DNA of 64,000 nt from positions 434,001 to 498,000 of the forward strand of contig NZ_CP097127.1 of assembly GCF_023330665.1 (NCBI RefSeq). Reading direction: 5' to 3'. Source of the stretch: Conexibacter sp. S30A1 (lineage in GTDB: Bacteria > Actinomycetota > Thermoleophilia > Solirubrobacterales > Solirubrobacteraceae). The translations under genes were made by a program, and so were the position numbers. The notes under the pieces are model-generated. The model was not told where the DNA came from and did no database searches. It saw only the letters and a program-made list of their open reading frames with translations. Shown here piece after piece: positions 48,605-56,288 of the stretch (positions within the stretch are counted from its first letter, which is position 1; each line of letters starts with the position of its first letter).

Positions 48605-49170
48605 TTCTCGGCCAGGATCAGCCGGGCGAGGCTGCGAGCGCGCTTCAGCCGTTCGGGGCTGCCCTCGATGCCGGCGCTCACTACGCCTCCCTCCAGGATG
48701 AGGAACAGGTGCTCGCCGAGTTGCTCGGGATCGGTCGCGCCCGCGGCGGCGCAGCGCTCGGTGAGGATACGGCGCACTTCATCCTTGTGGGCGCGAACCG
48801 CCTCGCGTCCCGGATGGCCAGTGGGAAGCTCGGCCGCCCCGTTGAGCAGCCCACACCCCCGAAACCCCTGCACGTAGGCGAGGGCCGCGTGATCGAGGTA
48901 CGCATCGAAGACCGCCAGCACTTCCCCTGTCGCGCTGCCGGCGCGCCGCGTGCGTTCCTCGAGCAGACCCAGCCATTCGGCGTGGCGCCGATCGAGATAG
49001 GCGACCACTAGCTCGTCCTTGGAGGCGAAGTTGTTGTAGAGGCTCATCTTCGCCACCCGCGCCTCCGCGATGATCGCGTCGATCCCGGTGGCGGCGATCC
49101 CCTCGGCATAGAACCGCCTGCTCGCGGCCTCCAACAGTTTCTCTTTCGCCAGTCCCACGCCAAAAAGCAT
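48601..49170 (-). CDS. TetR-family regulator of the adjacent exporter
   Basis: 189 residues. HTH KEKLLEAASRRFYAEGIAATGIDAIIAEARVAKMSLYNNFASKDELVVAYLDRR; the C-terminal ligand domain includes GFRGCGLLNGAAELPTGHPGREAVRAHK, as in the family that senses small hydrophobic compounds. Co-operonic with the exporter. The start ATG 49170 lies 6 bp from the operator palindrome, so promoter and operator overlap. Confidence 0.87.
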   Translation of the reverse strand: MLFGVGLAKEKLLEAASRRFYAEGIAATGIDAIIAEARVAKMSLYNNFASKDELVVAYLDRRHAEWLGLLEERTRRAGSATGEVLAVFDAYLDHAALAYVQGFRGCGLLNGAAELPTGHPGREAVRAHKDEVRRILTERCAAAGATDPEQLGEHLFLILEGGVVSAGIEGSPERLKRARSLARLILAEK

Positions 49171-49176
49171 ATCAAT

Positions 49177-49196
49177 TAGGTAGACGGGTCTACCTA
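49177..49196. promoter_or_regulatory. TetR operator palindrome
   Basis: Perfect inverted repeat taggtagac-gg-gtctaccta directly upstream of the TetR start; matches the TAGAC-N2-GTCTA type of TetR site. Confidence 0.8.
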
Positions 49197-49359
49197 TTCT
49201 CGGAAGACCGCCGGAGCCACCGCCGTCATAGGAGCGAAAGCACCGTCGTCAGCACTCGCTTTCCTGGTTGGCGAGAATGCCGCCGACCGTCGCCCTCGCA
49301 CCCACCTCGCGCGGAAGGCGCCGAGGACCAGCCCATCGCTTGACCAGGTCGCAATCGTG

Positions 49360-49375
49360 CGCCACAATTGTGGCG
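49360..49375. promoter_or_regulatory. 16-bp perfect palindrome before the Phd antitoxin
   Basis: CGCCACAATTGTGGCG ends on the first base of the GTG start codon, the expected place for an autoregulatory Phd operator. Confidence 0.75.
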
Positions 49376-49641
49376 TGAGCACTGAACCTCTGCGAACCGT
49401 CCGAGACCATCTCTCAGAGATCGTCGACCGTGTCGAACGTGAGCACGACCGGGTGGTGATCACCCGCAACGGCCGTGACGCAGCTGTGCTGATGAGCGCA
49501 GCCGACCTGGCGGAACTCGAAGAAACCCTCTCAGTTCTCAGCGACCCAGCAGCACTCGCCGACATCCGCGAGGCCGACGCCGCATACGCCAGCGGCGACG
49601 TGCTCCGCGGGATCGACGCGGTCCGTGCGCTGCAGTCGTGA
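49375..49641 (+). CDS. Phd/YefM-type antitoxin
   Basis: 88 residues from GTG 49375. TEPLRTVRDHLSEIVDRVEREHDRVVITRNGRDAAVLMSAADLAELEETLSVL is the Phd/YefM DNA-binding unit; the acidic tail (DPAALADIREADAAYASGD) would neutralise the toxin. The palindrome abuts the start, which leaves no room for a ribosome-binding site, so the mRNA is probably leaderless. Overlaps the toxin start by 4 bp. Confidence 0.88.
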   Translation: MSTEPLRTVRDHLSEIVDRVEREHDRVVITRNGRDAAVLMSAADLAELEETLSVLSDPAALADIREADAAYASGDVLRGIDAVRALQS

Positions 49642-49919
49642 GCGCCGACGGCCACTACGAGCTCATCGTCACGCCACCAGCCGCCAGAGCGATCTCAGAG
49701 CAGCTGCCCGAGCCGGTAGCAGCAGCCGTCATTGAGTTCCTCACCGCCAGCCTGATCAGAGAGCCGCGCAGAGTCGGCAAGCAACTGCGTCGTGAGCTGG
49801 CCGGAATCTGGTCAGCGCGACGTGGTAGCTATCGCGTGCTCTACCGGATCCGCGAGAACCCACGCGAGGTCATCGTCCTGCGCATCGAGCACCGCAGCGA
49901 CGTTTACCGACCACGCTGA
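49638..49919 (+). CDS. RelE/ParE-type toxin
   Basis: 93 residues from GTG 49638. YELIVTPPAARAISEQLPEPVAAAVIEFLTASLIREPRRVGKQLRRELAGIWSARRGSYRVLYRIRENPREVIVLRIEHRSDVYR is a RelE fold with the basic catalytic face (R, RRGSYRVLYRI) and C-terminal HRSDVYR seen in mRNA interferases. Paired with the Phd antitoxin. Confidence 0.88.
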   Translation: MSADGHYELIVTPPAARAISEQLPEPVAAAVIEFLTASLIREPRRVGKQLRRELAGIWSARRGSYRVLYRIRENPREVIVLRIEHRSDVYRPR

Positions 49920-50110
49920 CCCGCCGAAGCCGACCCCCCAGCCCTACTCTGCCACCAAGACGGGTATCGCAGTCGTCGAACCAGCTGACCCGCCATGCGC
50001 GGTGCGACGCGAAGTCGCACGACACGAGTGAACTACCCGGACTGGAGGATCAGAGAAATGTGAGCGAGTAGTTCCAGGTCCGTGCTCGATGGCCTGTCCC
50101 CGCCCCTGAT

Positions 50111-51399
50111 GTGCGCTGCCGGTAACGACGGGGTGCTGAGCTCAGGGGGAAGCCGAAGCGTTGCTGGTTTCATCCCGGTGGCGTGGGCGAGGGGAAGACC
50201 GCGCGGGTGAACGACGTGAACCCCTGTTTGATGCCTCGTGAAGCGGAGCCTCGCATGGTGGGATGTTGTGGCGGGGTTTAGGGACTAGCCGTGGTGGAGC
50301 GGCAGGCGCCGGCTGAGAACGCGCCTCAGTCCGGGATGAGCACCGTCGTCCTCGGGGCACAGGGGGCACCCACCCCGGTCGCAGCTCGTGCGTGCGGAAC
50401 GCGGTAACCCCGTCCGGGTCCGGCCCTGTGTGGGTCGGTGGGCCGACCGTGAGGAGAGCCGACCCCTTGGCGGGAGTGGGATGACCGAGAAGCGAATGCC
50501 GGTGGCCGAAAGGCAGCAGGAAACCGGGACATGAATGGCTGGCCCCTCTGCCAGTCGTCTCGGATAACTGGCCGGATACCGGGCTGGTGCCCGGACTCGA
50601 AAGGGTGCTGACGCGGTCAGGTGAGCCTGTGAAGAGAAAGATGACCGAGATCCCGGAACCCGAGGACAAGCTGGACGCCATGACCACGGTCACGGTGAGT
50701 GGACCAGAGGACGACGCCGAGCGCTGGCGCCAGATCGATTGGCGGCGCTCGGAGGCGGACGTACGGCGGTTGCGGCAGCGGATCTTCACGGCGTCGAAGG
50801 CGGGGGACCTTTCGAGGGTCCGCCGGTTGCAGAAGTTGATGCTCCGCTCGCGCGCGAACACGCTGATCAGCGTGCGGCGGGTGACGGAGCGCAACGCCGG
50901 TCGTCTGACGGCAGGCGTGGACGGCGAGGTCGTGCTGACCCCGGAGGCCAAGATCCAACTGGTCGACAGGGTTCAGCAGAACGCCGAGCCGTTTACAGCG
51001 ATGCCGGTCAGGCAGGTGTACATCCCCAAGCCGGGTGGCAAGCGGCGCCCGCTCCGGATCCCCGTGATCGTCGATCGCGTGCACCAAGCACGGGTCGTCA
51101 ACGCGTTGGAGCCCGAGTGGGAGGCGCGGTTTGAGCCGAGGTCCTATGGATTCCGGCCGGGCCGCGGATGCCAAGACGCGGTACAAGCCATCCACCTGAC
51201 CGCCAAGGGCAAGAGCGCGCGGCGGCTGTGGGCGCTGGACGCGGACCTGGCATCGGCGTTCGACCTGATCGCCCACGATCACATCCTCGACCAGCTCGGC
51301 TCGTTCCCCGCGAGGGAAATGATCCGGGCATGGCTGAAGGCTGGCGTGGTTGTGCAAGGTCGGCTGCATCGCACCGAGGACGGCGTTCCTCAGGGCGGG
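50111..51399 (+). mobile_element. Group II intron, 5' part only
   Basis: Begins GTGCG as bacterial group II introns do. About 530 bp of GC-rich structured sequence (domain I-III candidates) precede a reverse-transcriptase gene placed where domain IV would be. The 3' half of the gene and domains V-VI are missing: the sequence stops at a 20-bp palindrome at 51400. No domain V-like hairpin was found downstream of the IS. Class not assignable by eye. Confidence 0.65.
50641..51399 (+). pseudogene. Group II intron reverse transcriptase, truncated
   Basis: From ATG 50641. N-terminal RVT_N domain (WRQIDWRRSEADVRRLRQRIFTASKAGDLSRVRRLQKLMLRS...RVTERNAGRLTAGVDG), then RT blocks 0-4: VRQVYIPKPGGKRRPLRIPVIVDRVHQA, ALEPEWEARFEPRSYGFRPGRGCQDAV, WALDADLASAFDLIAHDHIL and EDGVPQGG. 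The catalytic YADD block, thumb and maturase domains are missing. The frame runs on into the palindrome and a short tail to 51444. It cannot support splicing or mobility. Confidence 0.88.
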
Positions 51400-51419
51400 T
51401 TATGCGCAGCTGCGCATAA
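51400..51419. repeat. 20-bp perfect palindrome at the intron break
   Basis: TTATGCGCAGCTGCGCATAA lies exactly where the reverse transcriptase reading ends (after GVPQGG). It may be a recombination site of another mobile element. Confidence 0.75.
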
Positions 51420-51437
51420 AGACCCCTACGGTGTGCC

Positions 51438-51447
51438 CTCCTAAGCG
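51438..51447. repeat. Target-site duplication of IS4-family element (left)
   Basis: CTCCTAAGCG, repeated at 52911-52920. Confidence 0.9.
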
Positions 51448-52910
51448 CAATACCGTTAAGTTAGTGTCCGGGGGTGGGGTTATCGTTATCGCGTGCCTCG
51501 TGCTGGTTGGGTCAAGCCTGCGAGTGATCAGCGGCTCTCGGATCACATCTCTATCGGTGTTCTGACGCGGGTATTCCCGCCGGAGCTGGTTGACGCGGTG
51601 GTCGCCGAAGCTGGACGCGTGGAGCGCCGGCAGCGGTTGCTGCCGGCGCGGGTGGTTGTCTACTACGTGCTGGCGATGGCGCTGTTCTCGGGTTCCTCTT
51701 ATGAGGAGGTGATGCGCCTGCTGGTCGAGGGGTTGGCGTGGGAGTCGGGCTGGCAGCGGGCGTGGGAGGTGCCGAGCAAGCCGGCGATCTTCATGGCGCG
51801 CAAGCGGCTGGGGTCCGAGCCTTTGCAGTTGTTGTTCGGGGCCGCCTGCTCGCCCTTGGCTGCAGCGGCGACGCGCGGGGCGTTCTATCGCGGTCTGCGG
51901 TTGATGAGCCTCGACGGGACGTGTCTGGATGTGCCCGACACGGCCGCGAATGACGAGGCGTTCGGGCGTCCTGGCTCGTCACGGCGCGAGGGTGGGGGAG
52001 CGTTCCCGCAGTTGCGTCTGGTTGCGCTGTCCGAATGCGGGACGCACGCGATCACCGGCGCGGCGCTCGGCCCGTACACCAGTTCTGAGCAGGAGCTGAC
52101 CGACCAGTTGTTGGGGGCGCTTTCACCCGGAATGCTGTGCCTGGCCGACCGTGGCTTCTACAGCTTCGAGCGCTTCCAAAACGCCCGACGTGCCGGGGCG
52201 CAGCTGCTCTGGCGCGTGAAGTCGAACATGGTCCTGCCGCGCGAGCGACCGCTTCCCGACGGCTCGTATCTGTCCACCGTGTACTCCTTCTCAGACCGTC
52301 ACGCCCATCGCGACGGCGCACAGGTGCGGGTCGTGGAGTACGGCATCGATGATCCCGGCGTGCCGCAGGCCGAGGAGCGCTACCGGCTGTTGTGCACGAT
52401 CGAGGACCCAGACCGGGCGCCCGCCTCCGAGCTCGCCGCGCTCTACAGCGAGCGCTGGGAGCTGGAGAGCACCCTCGACGAGCTGAAAACCCACCAGCGC
52501 GGCCCGCGCGTCGTGCTGCGTTCCAAGCAACCCGCCGGCATCTACCAAGAAGCCTACGGCTACCTGTGCACTCACTACGCGATCCGCCGGCTGATGCACG
52601 ACGCCGCGCTCCGAGCCGACATCGACCCTGACCGCTTATCGTTCACCAGAGGCCTCCGCGCCGCCCGTCGCAGCACCAGATCCCACCCGGGATTTTCCCC
52701 CCCAGACGATCGCCGCCGCCCAACAGCAAGCGATCAGTGAGATCCTCCACGAGCCGCTCCCCGAACGACGCCTGCGCGCCAACCCGCGCGTGATCAAACG
52801 CAAGATGAGCAACTGGGCAGTCAAACGCCCCGAGCACCGCGACCGGCCACAACCAACCAACCCGCCCGAGGACTCAATCACCATCCTAGCGGCTTAACTT
52901 AACGGTATTG
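51448..52910 (+). mobile_element. IS4-family insertion sequence
   Basis: 1463 bp, terminal inverted repeats starting CAATACCGTTAAGTTA (16 bp perfect), 10-bp target duplication CTCCTAAGCG on both sides. It inserted a few bases beyond the intron break. Confidence 0.92.
51493..52740 (+). CDS. IS4-family transposase, C-terminus frameshifted
   Basis: 415 residues as read. IS4 N-terminal domain (RLSDHISIGVLTRVFPPELVDAVVAEAGRVERRQRLLPARVVVYYVLAMALF), then the DDE core: MSLDGTCLDVPDT, GMLCLADRGFYSFERF and the YREK-like YSERWELESTLDELKTHQRG. At a run of seven C (~52697-52703) the frame shifts; in the other frame a plausible end continues TIAAAQQQAISEILHEPLPE to a stop at 52897, close to the right repeat. 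Loss of one C would restore an about 468-residue enzyme. Confidence 0.82.
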   Translation: MPRAGWVKPASDQRLSDHISIGVLTRVFPPELVDAVVAEAGRVERRQRLLPARVVVYYVLAMALFSGSSYEEVMRLLVEGLAWESGWQRAWEVPSKPAIFMARKRLGSEPLQLLFGAACSPLAAAATRGAFYRGLRLMSLDGTCLDVPDTAANDEAFGRPGSSRREGGGAFPQLRLVALSECGTHAITGAALGPYTSSEQELTDQLLGALSPGMLCLADRGFYSFERFQNARRAGAQLLWRVKSNMVLPRERPLPDGSYLSTVYSFSDRHAHRDGAQVRVVEYGIDDPGVPQAEERYRLLCTIEDPDRAPASELAALYSERWELESTLDELKTHQRGPRVVLRSKQPAGIYQEAYGYLCTHYAIRRLMHDAALRADIDPDRLSFTRGLRAARRSTRSHPGFSPPDDRRRPTASDQ

Positions 52911-53174
52911 CTCCTAAGCGCGGTCAGCAGGCTGTCGGGCAAACGCCAGTCGCTTCTGCTCCACCCAGAGAGGAGCGGCCACGACAGCGCCGAGTTGACC
53001 GCTACAGCTCGATCGGAGCAGCGGGCCGATCTCAGGTTGCTTTGGGCAGGGCCCGTGATGAAGCAAGCCGGGCCGAGGCGGCCGAAGGAGAGATATGGCC
53101 GCCGTTGGCCCGGCAGGCGTGATGGAGCTAGAGAGCGATTCTGGCGCTGGGAACGATCTGGGGGTCGTCCAGCG

Positions 53175-53327
53175 TCACGAGCCGCACGCTGAACCGCAAA
53201 CGACGGCGGGTGCGGAGGTGCTCACAGCCGGCGCGGCGGTACTGAGCTGAGTGCAGATGCTCCACGCCAGGAGCGAGACGATCCCGGTGGCGATCAGCTT
53301 CATGAGAATTGCGTCGAGAATGATCAT
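53175..53327 (-). CDS. 50-residue membrane peptide
   Basis: ATG 53327 is preceded by GAGGAGGG. MIILDAILMKLIATGIVSLLAW forms a membrane helix, followed by a Ser/Thr/Ala-rich tail with three Cys. The strong ribosome-binding site supports it. The stop is at 53175-53177. Function unknown; the surroundings are IS debris. Confidence 0.5.
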   Translation of the reverse strand: MIILDAILMKLIATGIVSLLAWSICTQLSTAAPAVSTSAPAVVCGSACGS

Positions 53328-53673
53328 TGCGCCCTCCTCCCGAGCTTGCCGCGGCAGATGTGCTCGGCGTTGTTGGTCCCGCCTTGCGGTTCCGTGTCTC
53401 CCCGGCGACCGCTTGGCCCGATAGGGAATCTTTCATACGACCTGAGGCTGTCACCGGGGACGACCACGTCCTCCGGGAACCTCATGTAAGGCCGTCTATC
53501 GCGTCGAGCGCGCTGCGCACTGATTCGATGTCGCGAGAAATCAAATCAACGACATGCGATCGGCATATGTGAAGAATCCTCGCCCGGGCGTTCGTGACAT
53601 AGGCTCGCCAGCAAGCGGGAAGGCCGACGATCCGGTCACAGGTCCCGAGGCTGCTGACCTGTACATGCGCTCG
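53328..53673. other. Stretch without a clear gene
   Basis: About 345 bp between the small peptide and the IS1634-family element; frames are short and lack features. Confidence 0.4.
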
Positions 53674-53677
53674 CTAT

Positions 53678-55636
53678 CCGGAAGTTTTCGGTTCCAGGGC
53701 GTGAAAACGCCTGGAATCGCTGGGCGCGCGCGGTTCCGGGCGGGGTTTTGCTTGGCTACTTGTTGGTGGTGAGGCCGAGCAGTTCGAGCGCTTTGGCTTG
53801 CAGGCTGGTCGGTTCGGTGTGCTTGACGATCCTCGTGTTGGTGTCACCGATCCGGATCGTGTTCTCACAGATCGTGGCGAGGTTTGAGAGCAGATCAGCG
53901 AGCGTGTGGGCGGGATGCTCGCTGGGGCTGGGCTGTCCGGCACGGCTGGCTTTGTGGGTCGCGGAGCGTGAGCGCTCAGCAGGGCGGGTCGGGTCCGTTG
54001 GGCTGTGCGGGGCGGGGTCGGTGAACAGCATCGGGGCGAGGCGCTGCTCGAGTTCGAACTGGACGTGACGGGCGAGCATGCAGAGGAACACGTGCGCACG
54101 AACGCGTTCTGCGAGGCGGTGGTGGACCGGGCGGATCTCGAGCGTGTGTTTCATCTGTTTGAACGATCGTTCGTTGACTTTGAGTTGCTTGTAGGCGCGG
54201 ACTGCGGCGCTGGCGCCGAGCCGTTGGGCGGGTTGGTCGGTGCGGATCACGTAGATCCCGTCAAGCGCGGCCTCCTCGTCGATCTGTGCCTGGTTGCGTT
54301 GGTAGGCGAACTGGCCGTCGGTGATGGTGAGGGTGAAGTGCTTGGCCATCTTCTTCTGGTTGATGATCCGTCCGGCACGTTCACCGATCTTTCCCGCTTC
54401 TGCGCCATGCAGTCGGCCGCGGGGGTTCTGCACCATGTTCTTGACCTTCGCAAGTTCGGTCTCGGTGCCCTCAAGCAGCGCCTGGCGTTTGCGGGCACGT
54501 TCGGCCGCGACGGCGGGGTTGCGGCACACGATCAGCCGTTCGCCGGGAAACTCCGGGCTCTCGATCTCACACAGGCCGGTCTCATCCAGCAGCGAGAGCT
54601 GATAGCCGGGCGCCACAGTCAGTTTCTGGATCTGCGGTGCGCGCAGGGAGGACAGGAACCCGACCCCGAGCTGCTTGAGCTCGACCGTCCGCGCGTGAGT
54701 GATCATCCCGCGATCGCCGACGAACACGACGTGCTTGACCCCGAAGGTGTCCTTGACCCGCTCAGCGGCGTCTTGGAGCGTTGCGGGGTCAGCGGTGTTG
54801 CCCTCAAATACTCGCACTGACACCGGCCGGCCTTCGGGTGAGCAGCAGAGCCCGTAGACGATCTGATGCTTGCCGCGCACCCCGTCGCGTGAGTACCCGA
54901 TCGCCCCGAGCTCACAGTGGCGGCCCTCCAGATAGCTTGATGACAGGTCATAGAGCACAAAGCCGTCCATGTCACTGCCGTGCGCGTGGCTCAGGTGCCG
55001 GCGCGCGAGGGTCCGCTCCACGCGGTCCTGGCGCTCCAGCAGCCAATCCATCGCCGAGAGCAGCTCAGCCTCGCTGACTGTCCCGAGCTCAAGCTCTGAG
55101 GCAAGCGTCGTTTGGGAGACCAGCCGGGTGACTGACAGCTTCGACCCTGCAGCGATCAGCCGCTGACAGATCATCGCCACGCACAAGTCCCGCTCCCGGC
55201 AGCGCTCGCGTGACAAGAGCCGTTCCAGATCAAGTGAACGCAACGTGCCCAGCACCGCCTGGACATGCCCGTGCGGCAGCGAGCGCTCAACACAGAAGCG
55301 ATCCTCTGCCGAGACGAGCGTCTCCCCAGCCAACGCGCGACGCAGCGCCTCAAGCGCGGCAGGCGGAAGGTGCGAGACGTTCCCGAGATTCTCGTGCTTG
55401 ACCTTCCCATCCTCGCGATAGGAGCGCCGCAAGATGTGGGACTCATACTCCCGATCCTTGTACCTGGACTTGATCCTGGCTACATGAATCGCTCCCTCAG
55501 ACCGCCTCGGCATAAGCAGAGATTACCGGCAAATCCCGCTACGGTCAACTATTCTTTGGCTACAACCGCCAGCCCAAAGAAGCCGGACCGCCCGCAACGA
55601 CAGGCAATCCGGCTCAGAACCTACGAAAACTTCCGG
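53678..55636 (-). mobile_element. IS1634-family insertion sequence
   Basis: About 1.96 kb. Terminal inverted repeats CCGGAAGTTTTCG (13 bp perfect, then diverging). A 4-bp CTAT occurs directly outside both ends (53674-53677, 55637-55640), consistent with a short target duplication. Confidence 0.8.
53756..55513 (-). CDS. IS1634-family transposase
   Basis: 585 residues, intact. The N-terminus RIKSRYKDREYESHILRRSYREDGKVKHENLGNVSHLP is typical of IS1634. The IS4-like DDE core has DMDGFVLYDLSSSYLEGRHCE (first Asp), KHVVFVGDRGMITHARTVELKQLG (second Asp) and DQPAQRLGASAAVRAYKQLKVNERSFKQMKHTLEIRPVHH (third acidic/Glu region within YKQLKVNERSF). The length matches the family. Confidence 0.9.
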   Translation of the reverse strand: MPRRSEGAIHVARIKSRYKDREYESHILRRSYREDGKVKHENLGNVSHLPPAALEALRRALAGETLVSAEDRFCVERSLPHGHVQAVLGTLRSLDLERLLSRERCRERDLCVAMICQRLIAAGSKLSVTRLVSQTTLASELELGTVSEAELLSAMDWLLERQDRVERTLARRHLSHAHGSDMDGFVLYDLSSSYLEGRHCELGAIGYSRDGVRGKHQIVYGLCCSPEGRPVSVRVFEGNTADPATLQDAAERVKDTFGVKHVVFVGDRGMITHARTVELKQLGVGFLSSLRAPQIQKLTVAPGYQLSLLDETGLCEIESPEFPGERLIVCRNPAVAAERARKRQALLEGTETELAKVKNMVQNPRGRLHGAEAGKIGERAGRIINQKKMAKHFTLTITDGQFAYQRNQAQIDEEAALDGIYVIRTDQPAQRLGASAAVRAYKQLKVNERSFKQMKHTLEIRPVHHRLAERVRAHVFLCMLARHVQFELEQRLAPMLFTDPAPHSPTDPTRPAERSRSATHKASRAGQPSPSEHPAHTLADLLSNLATICENTIRIGDTNTRIVKHTEPTSLQAKALELLGLTTNK

Positions 55637-55843
55637 CTATCGGTTTGTGGTCACGCCGACAACCGGCGTGCCGTCGCGGTGGGTGGGACTGACGCGGCCG
55701 ATCCACGGCATCCGGCCGATCCCGAAGCGGGTGAACCGCTTACGGCGTGGCAATCCGGCCGCTCGCTGGGCCGCCTCAGCGGCGCGACGAAGGTCCTCCT
55801 GGTGCGCCTGGGCGAGGGCCATATGAAGGTTCTGGTTGAACAT
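55637..55843 (-). CDS. Small Arg-rich helical protein, 3' end altered by IS insertion
   Basis: 68 residues from ATG 55843 with a strong AAAGGAG site. FNQNLHMALAQAHQEDLRRAAEAAQRAAGLPRRKRFTRF resembles the short helical/basic actinobacterial proteins often found as orphans. Its stop codon lies in the CTAT duplicated by the IS1634 insertion, so the natural C-terminus may have been lost. Confidence 0.5.
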   Translation of the reverse strand: MFNQNLHMALAQAHQEDLRRAAEAAQRAAGLPRRKRFTRFGIGRMPWIGRVSPTHRDGTPVVGVTTNR

Positions 55844-56288
55844 CAATCTCCTTTGGGTGCGGGCCTGTCGTACACGGGCTGTCCGGTGCTTTGATCATGG
55901 GATCATCGGACGAGCCTGGATGGCTTCGCGTCGGGGTGGCACCCTGAGATTTCCCGGCCGACCGCTTGGGTGGCTCGCCGCCAGCAGGCAGCGTCCACGC
56001 CCGAGTGCCGTCCACCGGTGCCGTTCGGCGGCACGAGGCTGGTCGATGCGTTGGTGTGGGCAGCGGATCGGCATCCGCTGGGCGAACCGGGAGCCAGGCG
56101 AGATGCTGTTCGGGATCGAGCCCACCGCGGCGTCAGCGCCGACCTCCGGCCGGATCGGGCGTGGAGAAGGCCAGCGAGCTACGTGAGCCCGGCGGTGTAG
56201 GGCGGGCGCACTCCAGCTCATTTCCGCCACGACAGATCCTAAATCCTAATCCTGGGGATCTGTCAGAATCGATCTAACAGGAGCGGCT
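55844..56288. other. Upstream region of the LuxR-type regulator
   Basis: 445 bp without a recognisable gene. It contains the promoter region of the regulator gene; no clear operator seen. Confidence 0.4.

Noticed and set aside
53128..53454. A 108-residue minus frame between the IS4 and IS1634 elements
   Set aside because: The overlapping 50-residue frame has a much better ribosome-binding site and membrane helix; the longer frame is Arg/Ser-rich with no start signal.
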